Position numbers and translations under genes: made by a program | From: Flavobacterium crassostreae | GTDB lineage: Bacteria; Bacteroidota; Bacteroidia; Flavobacteriales; Flavobacteriaceae | Length of the DNA stretch: 64,000 nt | Direction of reading: 5' to 3' | Assembly: GCF_001831475.1 (NCBI RefSeq) | Contig: NZ_CP017688.1 | Location: 992,001 to 1,056,000, forward strand | Part shown: positions 8,994 to 17,050 of the stretch, one piece after another | How the letters are laid out: each line of letters starts with the position of its first letter | Position numbering within the stretch: position 1 is the stretch's first letter | Notes under the pieces: model-generated | The model's database searches: none | Told to the model about the DNA's origin: nothing | The model's input: the letters and a program-made list of their open reading frames with translations, nothing else

Positions 8994-9024
8994 GGCTAAA
9001 AAAAGCCGCTAATTAGCGGCTTTT
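8994..9024 (-). terminator. terminator after hemD
   Basis: AAAAGCCGCTAATTAGCGGC with the matching 3' arm forms a near-continuous 12-bp palindrome at 9001-9024. On the minus strand it is followed by a T run, as expected for an intrinsic terminator of the DUF4271-hemD operon. Confidence 0.8.
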
Positions 9025-9046
9025 GTGTATATCGTCAAAATAGTAA

Positions 9047-9796
9047 TTATTTGGTTTTATTGGCCTCAATAATGTATTTTTCTAGTGCCATGGTCATCGA
9101 AGGAGTTTCGGGAGTAGGCGCCAGAATATCAATTTTTAATCCGCGATCTAGGGCTTCTTTCTGTGTGGTACTTCCAAAAACGGCAATTCGGGTATTGTTT
9201 TGCTTAAAATCAGGAAAGTTTTTGTACAAAGATTTGATACCTGTTGGACTAAAAAAGGCTAATACATCGTAGTAAACATCTGCCAAATCAGACAAATCAC
9301 TCATTACGGTCTTGTAAAAAATAGCTTGAGTCCAATCTACCTTTAGGTTATTTAAAGTAATAGGCGCATCTGCATTTAATTGATCCGAGGCGGGCAATAA
9401 AAACTTTTCGTCTTTGTATTTTTTGATTAAAGGGGATAAGTCTGCAAAATCTTTTGGGCCTACATAAATTTTTCGCTTTCTGTAAACGACATATTTTTGT
9501 AAGTAAAAGGCAACGGCTTCAGATTGGCAGAAGTATTTTAAGTTTTCTGGGACCTTAAAGCGCATTTCTTCGGCAACTCTAAAAAAATGATCTACAGCAT
9601 TTCTGCTGGTTAAAATAATTGCAGTATACTGATTTAGGTCAATCTTTTGCAGTCTAATTTCTTTAGCATTAACTCCTTCTATGTGAATAAAAGGCCTGAA
9701 ATCAATTTTTACTTTATGTTTTTGTTGTAACTCAAAGTAAGGAGAGTTCTCTACTTTAGGCTCGGGTTGTGACACCAAAATTGTTTTCACTTTCAT
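9047..9796 (-). CDS. hemD: uroporphyrinogen-III synthase
   Basis: A 249-residue HemD-family enzyme that cyclises hydroxymethylbilane to uroporphyrinogen III with inversion of ring D, the branch point to haem and corrins. The family is poorly conserved. Recognisable parts are the AIILTSRNAVDHFF segment (residues about 58-71, the family's TSxNAV motif) and the second-domain DVLAFFSPTGIKSLYKNFP with the FGSTTQKEA motif (the family's F(T/S)SP(S/T)G and IGxxTA). It is co-transcribed with the upstream DUF4271 membrane gene (12 nt gap), a pairing common in flavobacteria. A good hairpin terminator follows. Confidence 0.88.
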   Translation of the reverse strand: MKVKTILVSQPEPKVENSPYFELQQKHKVKIDFRPFIHIEGVNAKEIRLQKIDLNQYTAIILTSRNAVDHFFRVAEEMRFKVPENLKYFCQSEAVAFYLQKYVVYRKRKIYVGPKDFADLSPLIKKYKDEKFLLPASDQLNADAPITLNNLKVDWTQAIFYKTVMSDLSDLADVYYDVLAFFSPTGIKSLYKNFPDFKQNNTRIAVFGSTTQKEALDRGLKIDILAPTPETPSMTMALEKYIIEANKTK

Positions 9797-9808
9797 ATTT
9801 TATTTTTT

Positions 9809-10480
9809 CTAATCGCTACCTTTTGTAAACCAATAATAAATAAAAAAATAGGGGGTTATTTCCAAAGTGCAAAGATATAAAATAAAATAAAACAACTTGC
9901 TAAATATTATAGTATGATATTTTTTTATTGCCATAATATATGTTAAAGTATTTAATGCCAATACAATAACGGTTGTTATTAACACAAATTTAGTCGAAAA
10001 TTGGTTGTAGTAAAACAATAAGATATTGATTGGCAGCAAGAATAATCCAATGTAGGTTCTGTAATTTACTTTTTGTAGGTTAAAATGTTCTACAAAATCT
10101 TCAATATTAAAGGCCGTGGCGACAATTTTTTCGAGCAAGTACTTCGCAAGAACAAAAAAGGTAGTAAAGGTGCTAATTTGTATAAACAACAACCAATCGG
10201 TCTTGGAGGCAAGTCCAAATATGCTTAACGCTAGTTGAATAAAAAAAGAAAACGAAAGCAATTGAGCAAGAAATAAAGCAATGGTAAAGGTGCTTTTTTG
10301 GTTGCTATTTTCTCGATATACCTTGGCGTATTTGTCAGAGAACAGCAGATTCATAAAATCTCTAAATCGGTTTTCGTTAACCGATTTGGCAAAGGCAATG
10401 ACCGCAAAGGTCAAAACAAACAAAAGGGTGACCCAGTCTTTGTTTTCGGTTATTCTTGGTTGAAGTATTTGTTCCATCAT
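9809..10480 (-). CDS. DUF4271 membrane protein
   Basis: A 223-residue protein of unknown function with about six hydrophobic segments (roughly 18-34, 65-85, 95-113, 137-160, 163-185, 195-218), so it is an integral inner-membrane protein. It matches the DUF4271 family of Bacteroidota in length, topology and location next to hemD. The link to haem synthesis is only by position. It may start at either of two adjacent ATG codons. A TAATTTTG -7 element lies 8 nt upstream, implying a very short leader. Confidence 0.75.
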   Translation of the reverse strand: MMEQILQPRITENKDWVTLLFVLTFAVIAFAKSVNENRFRDFMNLLFSDKYAKVYRENSNQKSTFTIALFLAQLLSFSFFIQLALSIFGLASKTDWLLFIQISTFTTFFVLAKYLLEKIVATAFNIEDFVEHFNLQKVNYRTYIGLFLLPINILLFYYNQFSTKFVLITTVIVLALNTLTYIMAIKKYHTIIFSKLFYFILYLCTLEITPYFFIYYWFTKGSD

Positions 10481-10487
10481 AGCGGTG

Positions 10488-10495
10488 CAAAATTA
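10488..10495 (-). promoter_or_regulatory. putative -7 element of DUF4271-hemD operon
   Basis: The minus strand reads TAATTTTG (exact TAnnTTTG). It is only 8 nt from the ATG, so transcription would start at or next to the start codon. Confidence 0.4.
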
Positions 10496-10557
10496 CTAAT
10501 TTTTTGTATCAATCTTTTTATTATAATTTTATTATGAATGAAATGGCATAAAAACGT

Positions 10558-10565
10558 TACTTTTG
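10558..10565 (+). promoter_or_regulatory. putative -7 element of the mannosyltransferase gene
   Basis: TACTTTTG matches TAnnTTTG. It lies between an upstream in-frame ATG at 10538 and the ATG at 10586. If real, transcription begins after the first ATG, which decides in favour of the 10586 start. Confidence 0.45.
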
Positions 10566-10585
10566 CCCTGAAATTTACAAGATAT

Positions 10586-11311
10586 ATGAACGATTGTATT
10601 GTTATAATTCCAACCTATAACGAGATTGAAAACATTGAAAGTATTATCCGATCCGTGCTATCCCAACATAAGCCTTTTCATGTTCTTATTGTGGATGATA
10701 ACTCTCCAGATCATACGGCAGATAAGGTAAAACTATTGCAACAAGAGTTTGGCGGACGGTTGTTTTTAGAAATCAGAAAAAAGAAATCCGGATTAGGAAC
10801 CGCTTATGTGCATGGCTTTAAATGGGCATTGGCAAAGAAGTACGATTTTGTTTTTGAAATGGATGCTGATTTCTCTCACAACCCCAACGATTTAGAAAAA
10901 CTATACCACGCCTGCCATTTTGGAAATGCCGATTTAGCCATAGGTTCTCGTTATGTTACTGGAGTTAACGTAGTCAACTGGCCTTTGAGCAGGGTTCTGA
11001 TGTCTTATTTTGCATCGGTTTATGTGCGGATGATAACCGGAATGAAGATTCATGACGCTACTGCAGGCTTTGTTTGTTACAAAAGAGAAGTTTTAGAAAA
11101 AATAAAGGTAGATAACATCCGATTTGTGGGATATGCTTTTCAGATCGAAATGAAATACCGTACTTTCTGTCAGAAATTTAAAATTACCGAAGTTCCTATT
11201 ATATTTACAGACCGAACCAAAGGAGTCTCCAAAATGAGTAATTCCATCATTATAGAAGCTGTTTTTGGCGTAATTTCGTTACGAATAAAAAAATTATTTA
11301 ATACCTTATAA
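10586..11311 (+). CDS. polyprenol monophosphomannose synthase (GT2)
   Basis: A 241-residue glycosyltransferase family 2 enzyme that transfers mannose from GDP-mannose to a polyprenyl phosphate, the lipid-linked donor for extracytoplasmic glycosylation. Visible motifs are IIPTYNEIENI (nucleotide sugar binding), DDNSPDHTA, and FEMDADFSHNP with the DxD-like catalytic metal site at about residue 90. There is no C-terminal membrane domain, as in bacterial soluble Dpm1-like enzymes. I use the ATG at 10586 because homologues begin just before IVIIPTYNE and a -7 element lies just upstream. Bacteroidota O-glycosylate many secreted proteins, so a role there is plausible. It leads an operon with pyrC (12 nt gap). 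Confidence 0.9.
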   Translation: MNDCIVIIPTYNEIENIESIIRSVLSQHKPFHVLIVDDNSPDHTADKVKLLQQEFGGRLFLEIRKKKSGLGTAYVHGFKWALAKKYDFVFEMDADFSHNPNDLEKLYHACHFGNADLAIGSRYVTGVNVVNWPLSRVLMSYFASVYVRMITGMKIHDATAGFVCYKREVLEKIKVDNIRFVGYAFQIEMKYRTFCQKFKITEVPIIFTDRTKGVSKMSNSIIIEAVFGVISLRIKKLFNTL

Positions 11312-11323
11312 TACCAGATTACA

Positions 11324-12664
11324 ATGAACAGTATTTTAATTAAGAATGCCAAAATAGTAAACCAAGGAGTTATTTTTGAAGGCGATGTGCTGATCGAGGA
11401 TGATTTAATTGTAGAGGTTGCCACCAGCATAAGTGCCAAATCTTCTAATTGTGTTATTATAGACGCAGAAGGTAATTATTTAATGCCAGGAGCCATTGAC
11501 GATCAAGTTCATTTTAGAGAACCAGGGCTAACCTATAAGGGCGATATAGAGTCTGAATCCAGAGCTGCGGTAGCAGGAGGAATCACTTCGTTTATAGAGC
11601 AACCCAATACCGTTCCTAATGCGGTAACGCAAGAAATTTTAGAACAAAAATACCAACTCGCTGCAGATAGATCCTATGCTAATTACTCCTTTATGATGGG
11701 AGCTACCAACGACAATCTTGCCGAAGTTTTAAAAACCAACCCCAAGAATGTTGCCGGAATAAAAATATTTTTGGGCTCCTCTACCGGAAACATGCTTGTA
11801 GATAATGAAGCTACTCTAGAAAAAATATTTTCGAGCACTCCAATGTTGATTGCAGTACACTGTGAAGACGAAGCTACCATCCGTAGCAATACCGAAAAAT
11901 ATATTGCAGAATTTGGAGACGCTGTTCCAGTAACGGCACACCATTTAATTAGATCCGAAGAGGCTTGTTATATTTCTTCATCCAAGGCGGTGGCTCTTGC
12001 CAAAAAAACAGGAGCTCGCCTGCATGTTTTTCATCTATCTACAGCCAAAGAGATGGATTTATTTACGAACAAAATTCCTTTAGAAAAAAAGAAAATTACC
12101 GCTGAGGTATGCATTCATCATTTGTGGTTTACCAATGAAGATTATGCCACCAAGGGCAATTTTATTAAATGGAATCCAGCAGTTAAAACTCCCAATGATC
12201 GCAAAGTGCTCTGGGAAGCCTTGTTAGATGATCGGATAGACGTTATAGCAACAGACCACGCACCCCATACTCTTGAAGAAAAACAGCAGCCATATTTAAA
12301 AGCGCCCTCGGGAGGCCCTTTAGTGCAGCACGCAGTAGTGGCAATGTTCGAGGCCTACCACCAAGGCAAAATTAGTATTGAGAAAATTGTAGAAAAAATG
12401 TGTCACAATCCTGCAATACTCTTTAAAGTAGAAAAACGAGGCTTTATCAAAGAGGGCTATTATGCAGATTTGGTTCTTGTAAATCCTGGTTTGCCATGGA
12501 GTGTAAAAAAAGAAAATATTTTTGCAAAATGCGGATGGTCTCCTTTTGAAGGTTTTACTTTCAAATCTAGAATTACCCATACTTTTGTAAACGGAAAACT
12601 AGTCTATAACGCCTTTAAGGTTAAAGATATTCGTGCTGGAAAAAGGCTTTTGTTTGATCGTTAA
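11324..12664 (+). CDS. pyrC: dihydroorotase
   Basis: A 446-residue amidohydrolase-fold enzyme for the third step of pyrimidine synthesis, closing carbamoyl-aspartate to dihydroorotate. Motifs: IDDQVHFREPG (first metal-ligand motif), GIKIFLGSSTG (Lys that is carboxylated in class I enzymes), HCEDEA, and IATDHAPHT (catalytic Asp). In the usual motif HxHxR the first His is replaced here by Gln. From memory, other Bacteroidota dihydroorotases share this variant, so the enzyme is probably active. It is co-transcribed with the upstream GT2 gene and the downstream DUF4296 lipoprotein (10 nt gap). Confidence 0.95.
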   Translation: MNSILIKNAKIVNQGVIFEGDVLIEDDLIVEVATSISAKSSNCVIIDAEGNYLMPGAIDDQVHFREPGLTYKGDIESESRAAVAGGITSFIEQPNTVPNAVTQEILEQKYQLAADRSYANYSFMMGATNDNLAEVLKTNPKNVAGIKIFLGSSTGNMLVDNEATLEKIFSSTPMLIAVHCEDEATIRSNTEKYIAEFGDAVPVTAHHLIRSEEACYISSSKAVALAKKTGARLHVFHLSTAKEMDLFTNKIPLEKKKITAEVCIHHLWFTNEDYATKGNFIKWNPAVKTPNDRKVLWEALLDDRIDVIATDHAPHTLEEKQQPYLKAPSGGPLVQHAVVAMFEAYHQGKISIEKIVEKMCHNPAILFKVEKRGFIKEGYYADLVLVNPGLPWSVKKENIFAKCGWSPFEGFTFKSRITHTFVNGKLVYNAFKVKDIRAGKRLLFDR

Positions 12665-12674
12665 AATTTATAAA

Positions 12675-13025
12675 ATGAAAAAAGGTATTCTACTTATAGC
12701 AGTGTTGTTTGTGTCTTGGAGTTGCAAAAAAGAGCTGGTTTCCAAACCAGAAGGTCTTATAGATTCAGAAAAAATGATGGCGATTATGTATGATTTATCT
12801 CTTTTGGATGCCTTAAAATACGAAACAATTAGCTTAAAAGATAGCATAAAAATAGATCCTTCGGGCTATGTATTTAAAAAATACCAAATTGACAGCCTGC
12901 AATTTGCACAAAGCAATAGTTATTATGCTGCCAACTACATTGTTTATAAAGAAATGCACGATGCAGTGATCAAGCGGTTAGAAGACAAAAAGCAAGTAGT
13001 AGACTCTTTGTCTAGAGGAAACTAA
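12675..13025 (+). CDS. DUF4296 lipoprotein
   Basis: A 116-residue predicted lipoprotein of unknown function. The start at 12675 gives a clean lipoprotein signal (MKKGILLIAVLFVSWSC) with the lipobox Cys at residue 17. An upstream in-frame start at 12633 would overlap pyrC and hide the signal. The mature part is helical and acidic/basic, and fits the DUF4296 family always found near pyrC and the epimerase in flavobacteria. It is the last gene of the operon and a terminator follows. Confidence 0.78.
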   Translation: MKKGILLIAVLFVSWSCKKELVSKPEGLIDSEKMMAIMYDLSLLDALKYETISLKDSIKIDPSGYVFKKYQIDSLQFAQSNSYYAANYIVYKEMHDAVIKRLEDKKQVVDSLSRGN

Positions 13026-13048
13026 GAAATCACCAAAATAACGTATGG

Positions 13049-13080
13049 AAACAGTCTCTGAGAAGAGGCTGTTTTTTTTA
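13049..13080 (+). terminator. terminator after the pyrC operon
   Basis: ACAGTCTC and GAGGCTGT form an 8-bp stem (one G-U pair) with a short loop and then a run of nine T. It also sits just past the end of the convergent epimerase gene. Confidence 0.75.
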
Positions 13081-13084
13081 TGTA

Positions 13085-14086
13085 TTAAAAAAATTTAGTC
13101 TCCTGTATATAGCTAGCAATAGAAATAAAATCTGTTTTTAGATCGGTTTTAATCTTGGTGTTCCTAAAAATAATTTTCCTGCAAGAAGCTTTAGCAGTGT
13201 CTTTGGTTAGGCTTCTTTTTTTTCTAAAGATAAAAGAAACCAAATAGTCCAGCCTCCAAAGCAGCCCCATAATCACGGCATGGAGCGCAATAGTAGGTCT
13301 TTTTGCCTGTAAGGCATCTGCTAGTGTATCGAGTATGGTTTTAAAACTACAGTTCTCTGCAACCAAAATATATCTTTGGTTATTAATTGGGCTTTCCATA
13401 AGGGCGATGCATTTAGTAACTACATCTGTAACGGCTACAAACCCTGTAGTGCCAGAGGTATAAAAAGACAAGCCGTTTTTGACCCTTTTAAAAAGCAATC
13501 CGCTGCCTTGATCCATAAATCCAGGACCAAGAATTACTCCTGGATTGACAATAAGTACCTTTAAGCCCTCTTGTTGGCCTCGCCAAATTTCCATTTCGGC
13601 ACCATATTTAGAAATGGCATAATCACTATGGGTATTCTCAGGGTTCCATTCGGATGTTTCGGTAATCTCGGTTTCATTGGGCGCTAAATCACCAAGGGCA
13701 GCCGTAGAACTTATGTAGCATATTTTTTTTATACCATTTACAATACTAAAATTGACCACATTTGCAGTGCCTTCAATATTGATTTTACGCATGGCAGCCT
13801 CATCTTTAGGATCAAATGAAATCATTGCCGCACAATGGTATACTTGTTGAATGTCTGTGAATGCATTTTCGAGTGCTGGAATATCAGTAATATCTGCCTG
13901 TACCCATTGGATGCATTCCAATAAAGACTTTTTTTTATAATACTCAAAAAGTGCTTTGGTTTTTTCAATAGTGTGTGCTTTTCTATAAATGGCACGTATA
14001 GAATTGGGTTGACTCTCTGTGGATTCAGCCAAATGCAATAATAAATGGGCGCCTACCAAGCCTGTTCCTCCTGTTACTAATATCAT
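13085..14086 (-). CDS. NAD-dependent epimerase/dehydratase (extended SDR)
   Basis: A 333-residue extended short-chain dehydrogenase/reductase. The NAD site VTGGTGLVGAHLLLHL is at the N-terminus, the Ser is in YISSTAALGD, and the catalytic YxxxK is YAISKYGAE at about 176-180. Relatives include dihydroflavonol reductase and hopanoid-associated sugar epimerases. The exact substrate cannot be told from sequence. A hydrophobic patch near residues 263-283 is seen in this subgroup. It is a single gene, divergent from tyrS and convergent with the pyrC operon. Confidence 0.85.
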   Translation of the reverse strand: MILVTGGTGLVGAHLLLHLAESTESQPNSIRAIYRKAHTIEKTKALFEYYKKKSLLECIQWVQADITDIPALENAFTDIQQVYHCAAMISFDPKDEAAMRKINIEGTANVVNFSIVNGIKKICYISSTAALGDLAPNETEITETSEWNPENTHSDYAISKYGAEMEIWRGQQEGLKVLIVNPGVILGPGFMDQGSGLLFKRVKNGLSFYTSGTTGFVAVTDVVTKCIALMESPINNQRYILVAENCSFKTILDTLADALQAKRPTIALHAVIMGLLWRLDYLVSFIFRKKRSLTKDTAKASCRKIIFRNTKIKTDLKTDFISIASYIQETKFF

Positions 14087-14151
14087 TTTGTAAAGATAAA
14101 TAGATTGTTGGATTTTTAGTAGGATTGATTTTCAAATTATCCAATTAAAAC

Positions 14152-14159
14152 TATCTTTG
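14152..14159 (+). promoter_or_regulatory. putative -7 element of tyrS
   Basis: TATCTTTG is an exact TAnnTTTG match 18 nt before the ATG at 14178. A TTG at 14125 could be the -33 element, with 24 nt spacing (slightly long). It overlaps the alternative TTG start at 14157, which argues against that start. Confidence 0.5.
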
Positions 14160-14177
14160 TGGAAATTGACAAAACAG

Positions 14178-15470
14178 ATGAAAAATTTTATTGAAGAAGT
14201 GACTTGGAGAGGAATGCTCCACGATGTTATGCCAGGCACCGAAGAACATTTGATGGAGCAAATGCGTGTAGCGTATGTGGGTATTGATCCAACTGCTGAT
14301 TCACTTCATATTGGGCACTTAGTAGGGGTAATGTTGCTAAAGCATTTTCAAATAGCTGGGCACAAACCTTTAGCCTTAGTTGGTGGAGCAACCGGAATGA
14401 TTGGAGATCCATCCGGAAAATCTAACGAAAGAAACTTGCTTGATGAGCCCACTTTGCGCCATAACCAAGAGGCCATCCAGAAACAATTGAGTCGTTTTTT
14501 GGATTTTACTTCAGAGGCACCTAATGCGGCCGAATTAGTAAATAATTACGACTGGATGAAAGAGATTTCGTTCTTAGATTTTATTCGAGATATCGGCAAG
14601 CACCTCACCGTTAATTATATGATGGCTAAAGATTCTGTAAAAAAACGTCTGTCTTCAGATGCTGCCGAAGGTATGTCTTTTACAGAGTTTACTTATCAAT
14701 TGGTACAAGGATATGATTTTTTGCATTTGTATAAAGCCAAAAATTGCACCTTACAAATGGGTGGTTCAGACCAATGGGGTAACATAACGACCGGAACGGA
14801 GCTAGTGCGCCGAAAAGAAGCCGGAAAAGCATACGCCTTAACCTGTCCGTTAATTACTAAAGCTGATGGTACTAAGTTTGGAAAATCAGAAGGCGGTAAT
14901 ATTTGGTTGGATCCCGCCCGTACCTCTGCGTACAAATTTTATCAATATTGGCTAAATACCTCCGATGCGGATGCAGAAAAATACATCAAAATATTTACTT
15001 TTTTATCTAAAGAAGTGATTGAGGCATTGGTAATAGAACATCACGAAGCACCTCATTTACGTGTTTTGCAAAAACGCCTGGCCGAAGAGGTAACCATTAT
15101 GGCACATTCCAAACTAGATCTCGAAAATGCTATAAAGGCATCTACTATTCTTTTTGGAAACGCTACCGCTGCAGATCTGAAAGCGCTGGATGAAGCTACT
15201 TTTTTGGATGTTTTTGATGGCGTGCCTCAAGCAGAAATTGCAAAAGAAGAAGTTGCGGCAGGGATAGAAATAATTGCTGTTTTGAACGAAAAAACAGGTT
15301 TTTTTAAATCCAACGGAGAAGCCAGAAGAGCCTTAATAGCAAATTCTATTTCTGTAAATAGAGAAAAAGTAAAAGAGGATTTCCAACTTTCAAGCAATGA
15401 TTTAATTAACAATCAATTTGTTTTATTACAAAGTGGCAAGAAAAATTATTTTGTGATACGCGTAGTTTAA
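14178..15470 (+). CDS. tyrS: tyrosyl-tRNA synthetase
   Basis: A 430-residue class I synthetase that charges tRNA-Tyr. Motifs: HIGHLVGVM (HIGH) near residue 45, the tyrosine-binding region [20 protein letters not shown] (KMSKS equivalent) near 235, and a C-terminal S4-like RNA-binding domain in the last 70 residues ([20 protein letters not shown]). The length is typical of the bacterial TyrS type. The start is set by the -7 element at 14152-14159 and by the family N-terminus ([14 protein letters not shown]). Confidence 0.98.
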   Translation: MKNFIEEVTWRGMLHDVMPGTEEHLMEQMRVAYVGIDPTADSLHIGHLVGVMLLKHFQIAGHKPLALVGGATGMIGDPSGKSNERNLLDEPTLRHNQEAIQKQLSRFLDFTSEAPNAAELVNNYDWMKEISFLDFIRDIGKHLTVNYMMAKDSVKKRLSSDAAEGMSFTEFTYQLVQGYDFLHLYKAKNCTLQMGGSDQWGNITTGTELVRRKEAGKAYALTCPLITKADGTKFGKSEGGNIWLDPARTSAYKFYQYWLNTSDADAEKYIKIFTFLSKEVIEALVIEHHEAPHLRVLQKRLAEEVTIMAHSKLDLENAIKASTILFGNATAADLKALDEATFLDVFDGVPQAEIAKEEVAAGIEIIAVLNEKTGFFKSNGEARRALIANSISVNREKVKEDFQLSSNDLINNQFVLLQSGKKNYFVIRVV

Positions 15471-15506
15471 TTATTTTATATAATAAATAAAGGCAATAGT
15501 GGGGTG

Positions 15507-16487
15507 TTATAATACCATCAAATTGCAACCTCTAATATCCGAATTATCAAAACGTCCCAATACCTCAAAAGAGTTGTTGGGATTTTTTTTGCCAAGATCC
15601 TGTGTGGCTATAAAGGAGCAAGAATTGCTGTTGGCCAGGTCAATTACGTTAATACCTCCGGTTTTTCCGTTTGCCACATAGCTCAGGGCGTCTTCGGTAT
15701 CACGTATTAGTATTTGCATCCAAGAGGGGCATTCAAAAACGCCTTCTCCTAGTGAATAGGCTTGAGATAACAACTCGGTCATTCCATACTCGGAGTGTAT
15801 GGCAGATACGCCAAAGCCGTTGCAGAGTTGCAGGTGGAGTTCCTCTCGGATCATTTCTTTGCGTTTGCCTTTCATTCCTCCAGTTTCCATAATAATGGTG
15901 TTTTGTAATTCAAATTGCTGTTTTTCAATCAAGTCTAATAAGGCATAAGTAACCCCTATCAGGATAACATTTTGTCCGGATTGGTCTAGACTAATTAGAT
16001 TTTGGATAAGATCCTCCGGATTGTGCAAGTAAAAACCGCTCTCAGAGCGTTTAGAGAGCTCAATTAAGTCCTTAACCATGTAGATCAAAGAAGAGCCTTC
16101 GCGCTCCAGATAAGACGGCAATAGTGCCAACACCACGTAGTCCTCAATGTTGCCATAGTATTCTGAGAATGCTTTGCGGTAGCTTTGTTGGTAAATAGAG
16201 ACATCGGTTACCAGATGTTTGCTCGTAATCATTCCGGTGGTGCCGCTACTGCTAAATGTAGCCTGCACAGCCTTTGAGTTAGAAACAACGGAGTGACTCT
16301 TAAAAAACTGTATCGGCAAAAAAGGAATTTGTTGGAGTGATTTTACCTTTGGAACGTCTGTTTTTAATAAATCACAAAAAGTTTTATAAACGGCATTGTT
16401 TTCATATTGAAAACGAAAGGTTTTTAAAGCCATTTTTTCAAACTGTTTCTGGGATGCAATAGTAAATATATCGGTAGAGGAAGTCAA
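15507..16487 (-). CDS. LuxE-like acyl-protein synthetase / acyltransferase
   Basis: A 326-residue protein of the LuxE/coenzyme F390 synthetase-like branch of the adenylating enzymes. The ATP-binding motif is TFSSSGTTGMITSKH (about residues 84-98). A second conserved stretch, HSEYGMTELLSQAY, matches the ANL-family A5 motif YGMTE. LuxE activates fatty acids, but the role in flavobacteria is unknown. The likely start is TTG at 16487, since the N-terminal FxxxxQKQFEKMALKTFRFQ region is conserved in homologues and a TATCTTTG -7 element lies just upstream. The ATG at 16436 would remove that region. Confidence 0.72.
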   Translation of the reverse strand: MTSSTDIFTIASQKQFEKMALKTFRFQYENNAVYKTFCDLLKTDVPKVKSLQQIPFLPIQFFKSHSVVSNSKAVQATFSSSGTTGMITSKHLVTDVSIYQQSYRKAFSEYYGNIEDYVVLALLPSYLEREGSSLIYMVKDLIELSKRSESGFYLHNPEDLIQNLISLDQSGQNVILIGVTYALLDLIEKQQFELQNTIIMETGGMKGKRKEMIREELHLQLCNGFGVSAIHSEYGMTELLSQAYSLGEGVFECPSWMQILIRDTEDALSYVANGKTGGINVIDLANSNSCSFIATQDLGKKNPNNSFEVLGRFDNSDIRGCNLMVL

Positions 16488-16500
16488 TTTTTTTTTTGAG

Positions 16501-16508
16501 CAAAGATA
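16501..16508 (-). promoter_or_regulatory. putative -7 element of LuxE-like gene
   Basis: The minus strand reads TATCTTTG, an exact match, ending 13 nt before the proposed TTG start codon and supporting that start. Confidence 0.45.
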
Positions 16509-16548
16509 TTAATTTTTTTAGTTTTAATATACTGCCCTATAACACTCC

Positions 16549-16576
16549 AAAAAAAAACTCCCTTTAGTAGGGAGTT
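16549..16576 (-). terminator. terminator after the small T9SS gene
   Basis: On the minus strand the hairpin AAACTCCCTACTAAAGGGAG runs into T9. It lies 24 nt past the stop of the small T9SS protein. Confidence 0.8.
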
Positions 16577-16599
16577 TGGTAATCTGTCTATAAAACACG

Positions 16600-16938
16600 C
16601 TATCGGATAATCAATTTACGTGTTGCAGAGGTATTTTGTTCGTTAATTTTAATAATATATACTCCTGGACTAAGCGAGGAAACATTTAATTCCTTTGAGT
16701 TCATCATAGTCTGTAAGGTTTTTTTGCCCAAGAGATCAAAAATGATTACTTCTTTATCGCTGTCGTTTTTTGTAGTAATATATACCTTGCCATTAGTCAC
16801 AGGGTTAGGATACATGTTCAAACCTTCAATTACGGTAGTTTGCTGTATTTTGGGTTGTTGTTTATTGTCTTGTGCGTTGCTGGATACGGTAAAGAAAAAA
16901 ACAACTAAAAAAAGAGTGTATATGTATTTTTGTGTCAT
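16600..16938 (-). CDS. very small secreted protein with T9SS type A sorting domain
   Basis: A 112-residue protein: signal peptide (MTQKYIYTLFLVVFFFTVSSNAQ), about 20 linker residues rich in Gln/Lys, then a T9SS type A C-terminal domain (LNMYPNPVTNGKVYI at about 41-55, ending ATRKLIIR). There is almost no cargo between export signal and sorting signal. The start at 16938 gives the clean signal peptide; an upstream in-frame start adds 10 residues that spoil it. After cleavage of both signals little would remain, so it may act as a small surface peptide or be a remnant of a larger gene. Confidence 0.85.
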   Translation of the reverse strand: MTQKYIYTLFLVVFFFTVSSNAQDNKQQPKIQQTTVIEGLNMYPNPVTNGKVYITTKNDSDKEVIIFDLLGKKTLQTMMNSKELNVSSLSPGVYIIKINEQNTSATRKLIIR

Positions 16939-16990
16939 TAGCGTGCAATTTGGTAGTAAATATAACAAAAAACACGTACGATACCAAAAA

Positions 16991-17020
16991 AAAACACCTT
17001 TCGGTTAAGAAAGGTGTTTT
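16991..17020 (-). terminator. terminator after the beta-helix lipoprotein gene
   Basis: AAAACACCTTTC and its exact complement form a 12-bp stem with a 6-nt loop. On the minus strand it continues into a T run. It follows the lipoprotein stop by about 30 nt. Confidence 0.85.
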
Positions 17021-17050
17021 TAAAACATTTTTTTTATGTAATACTATGTA

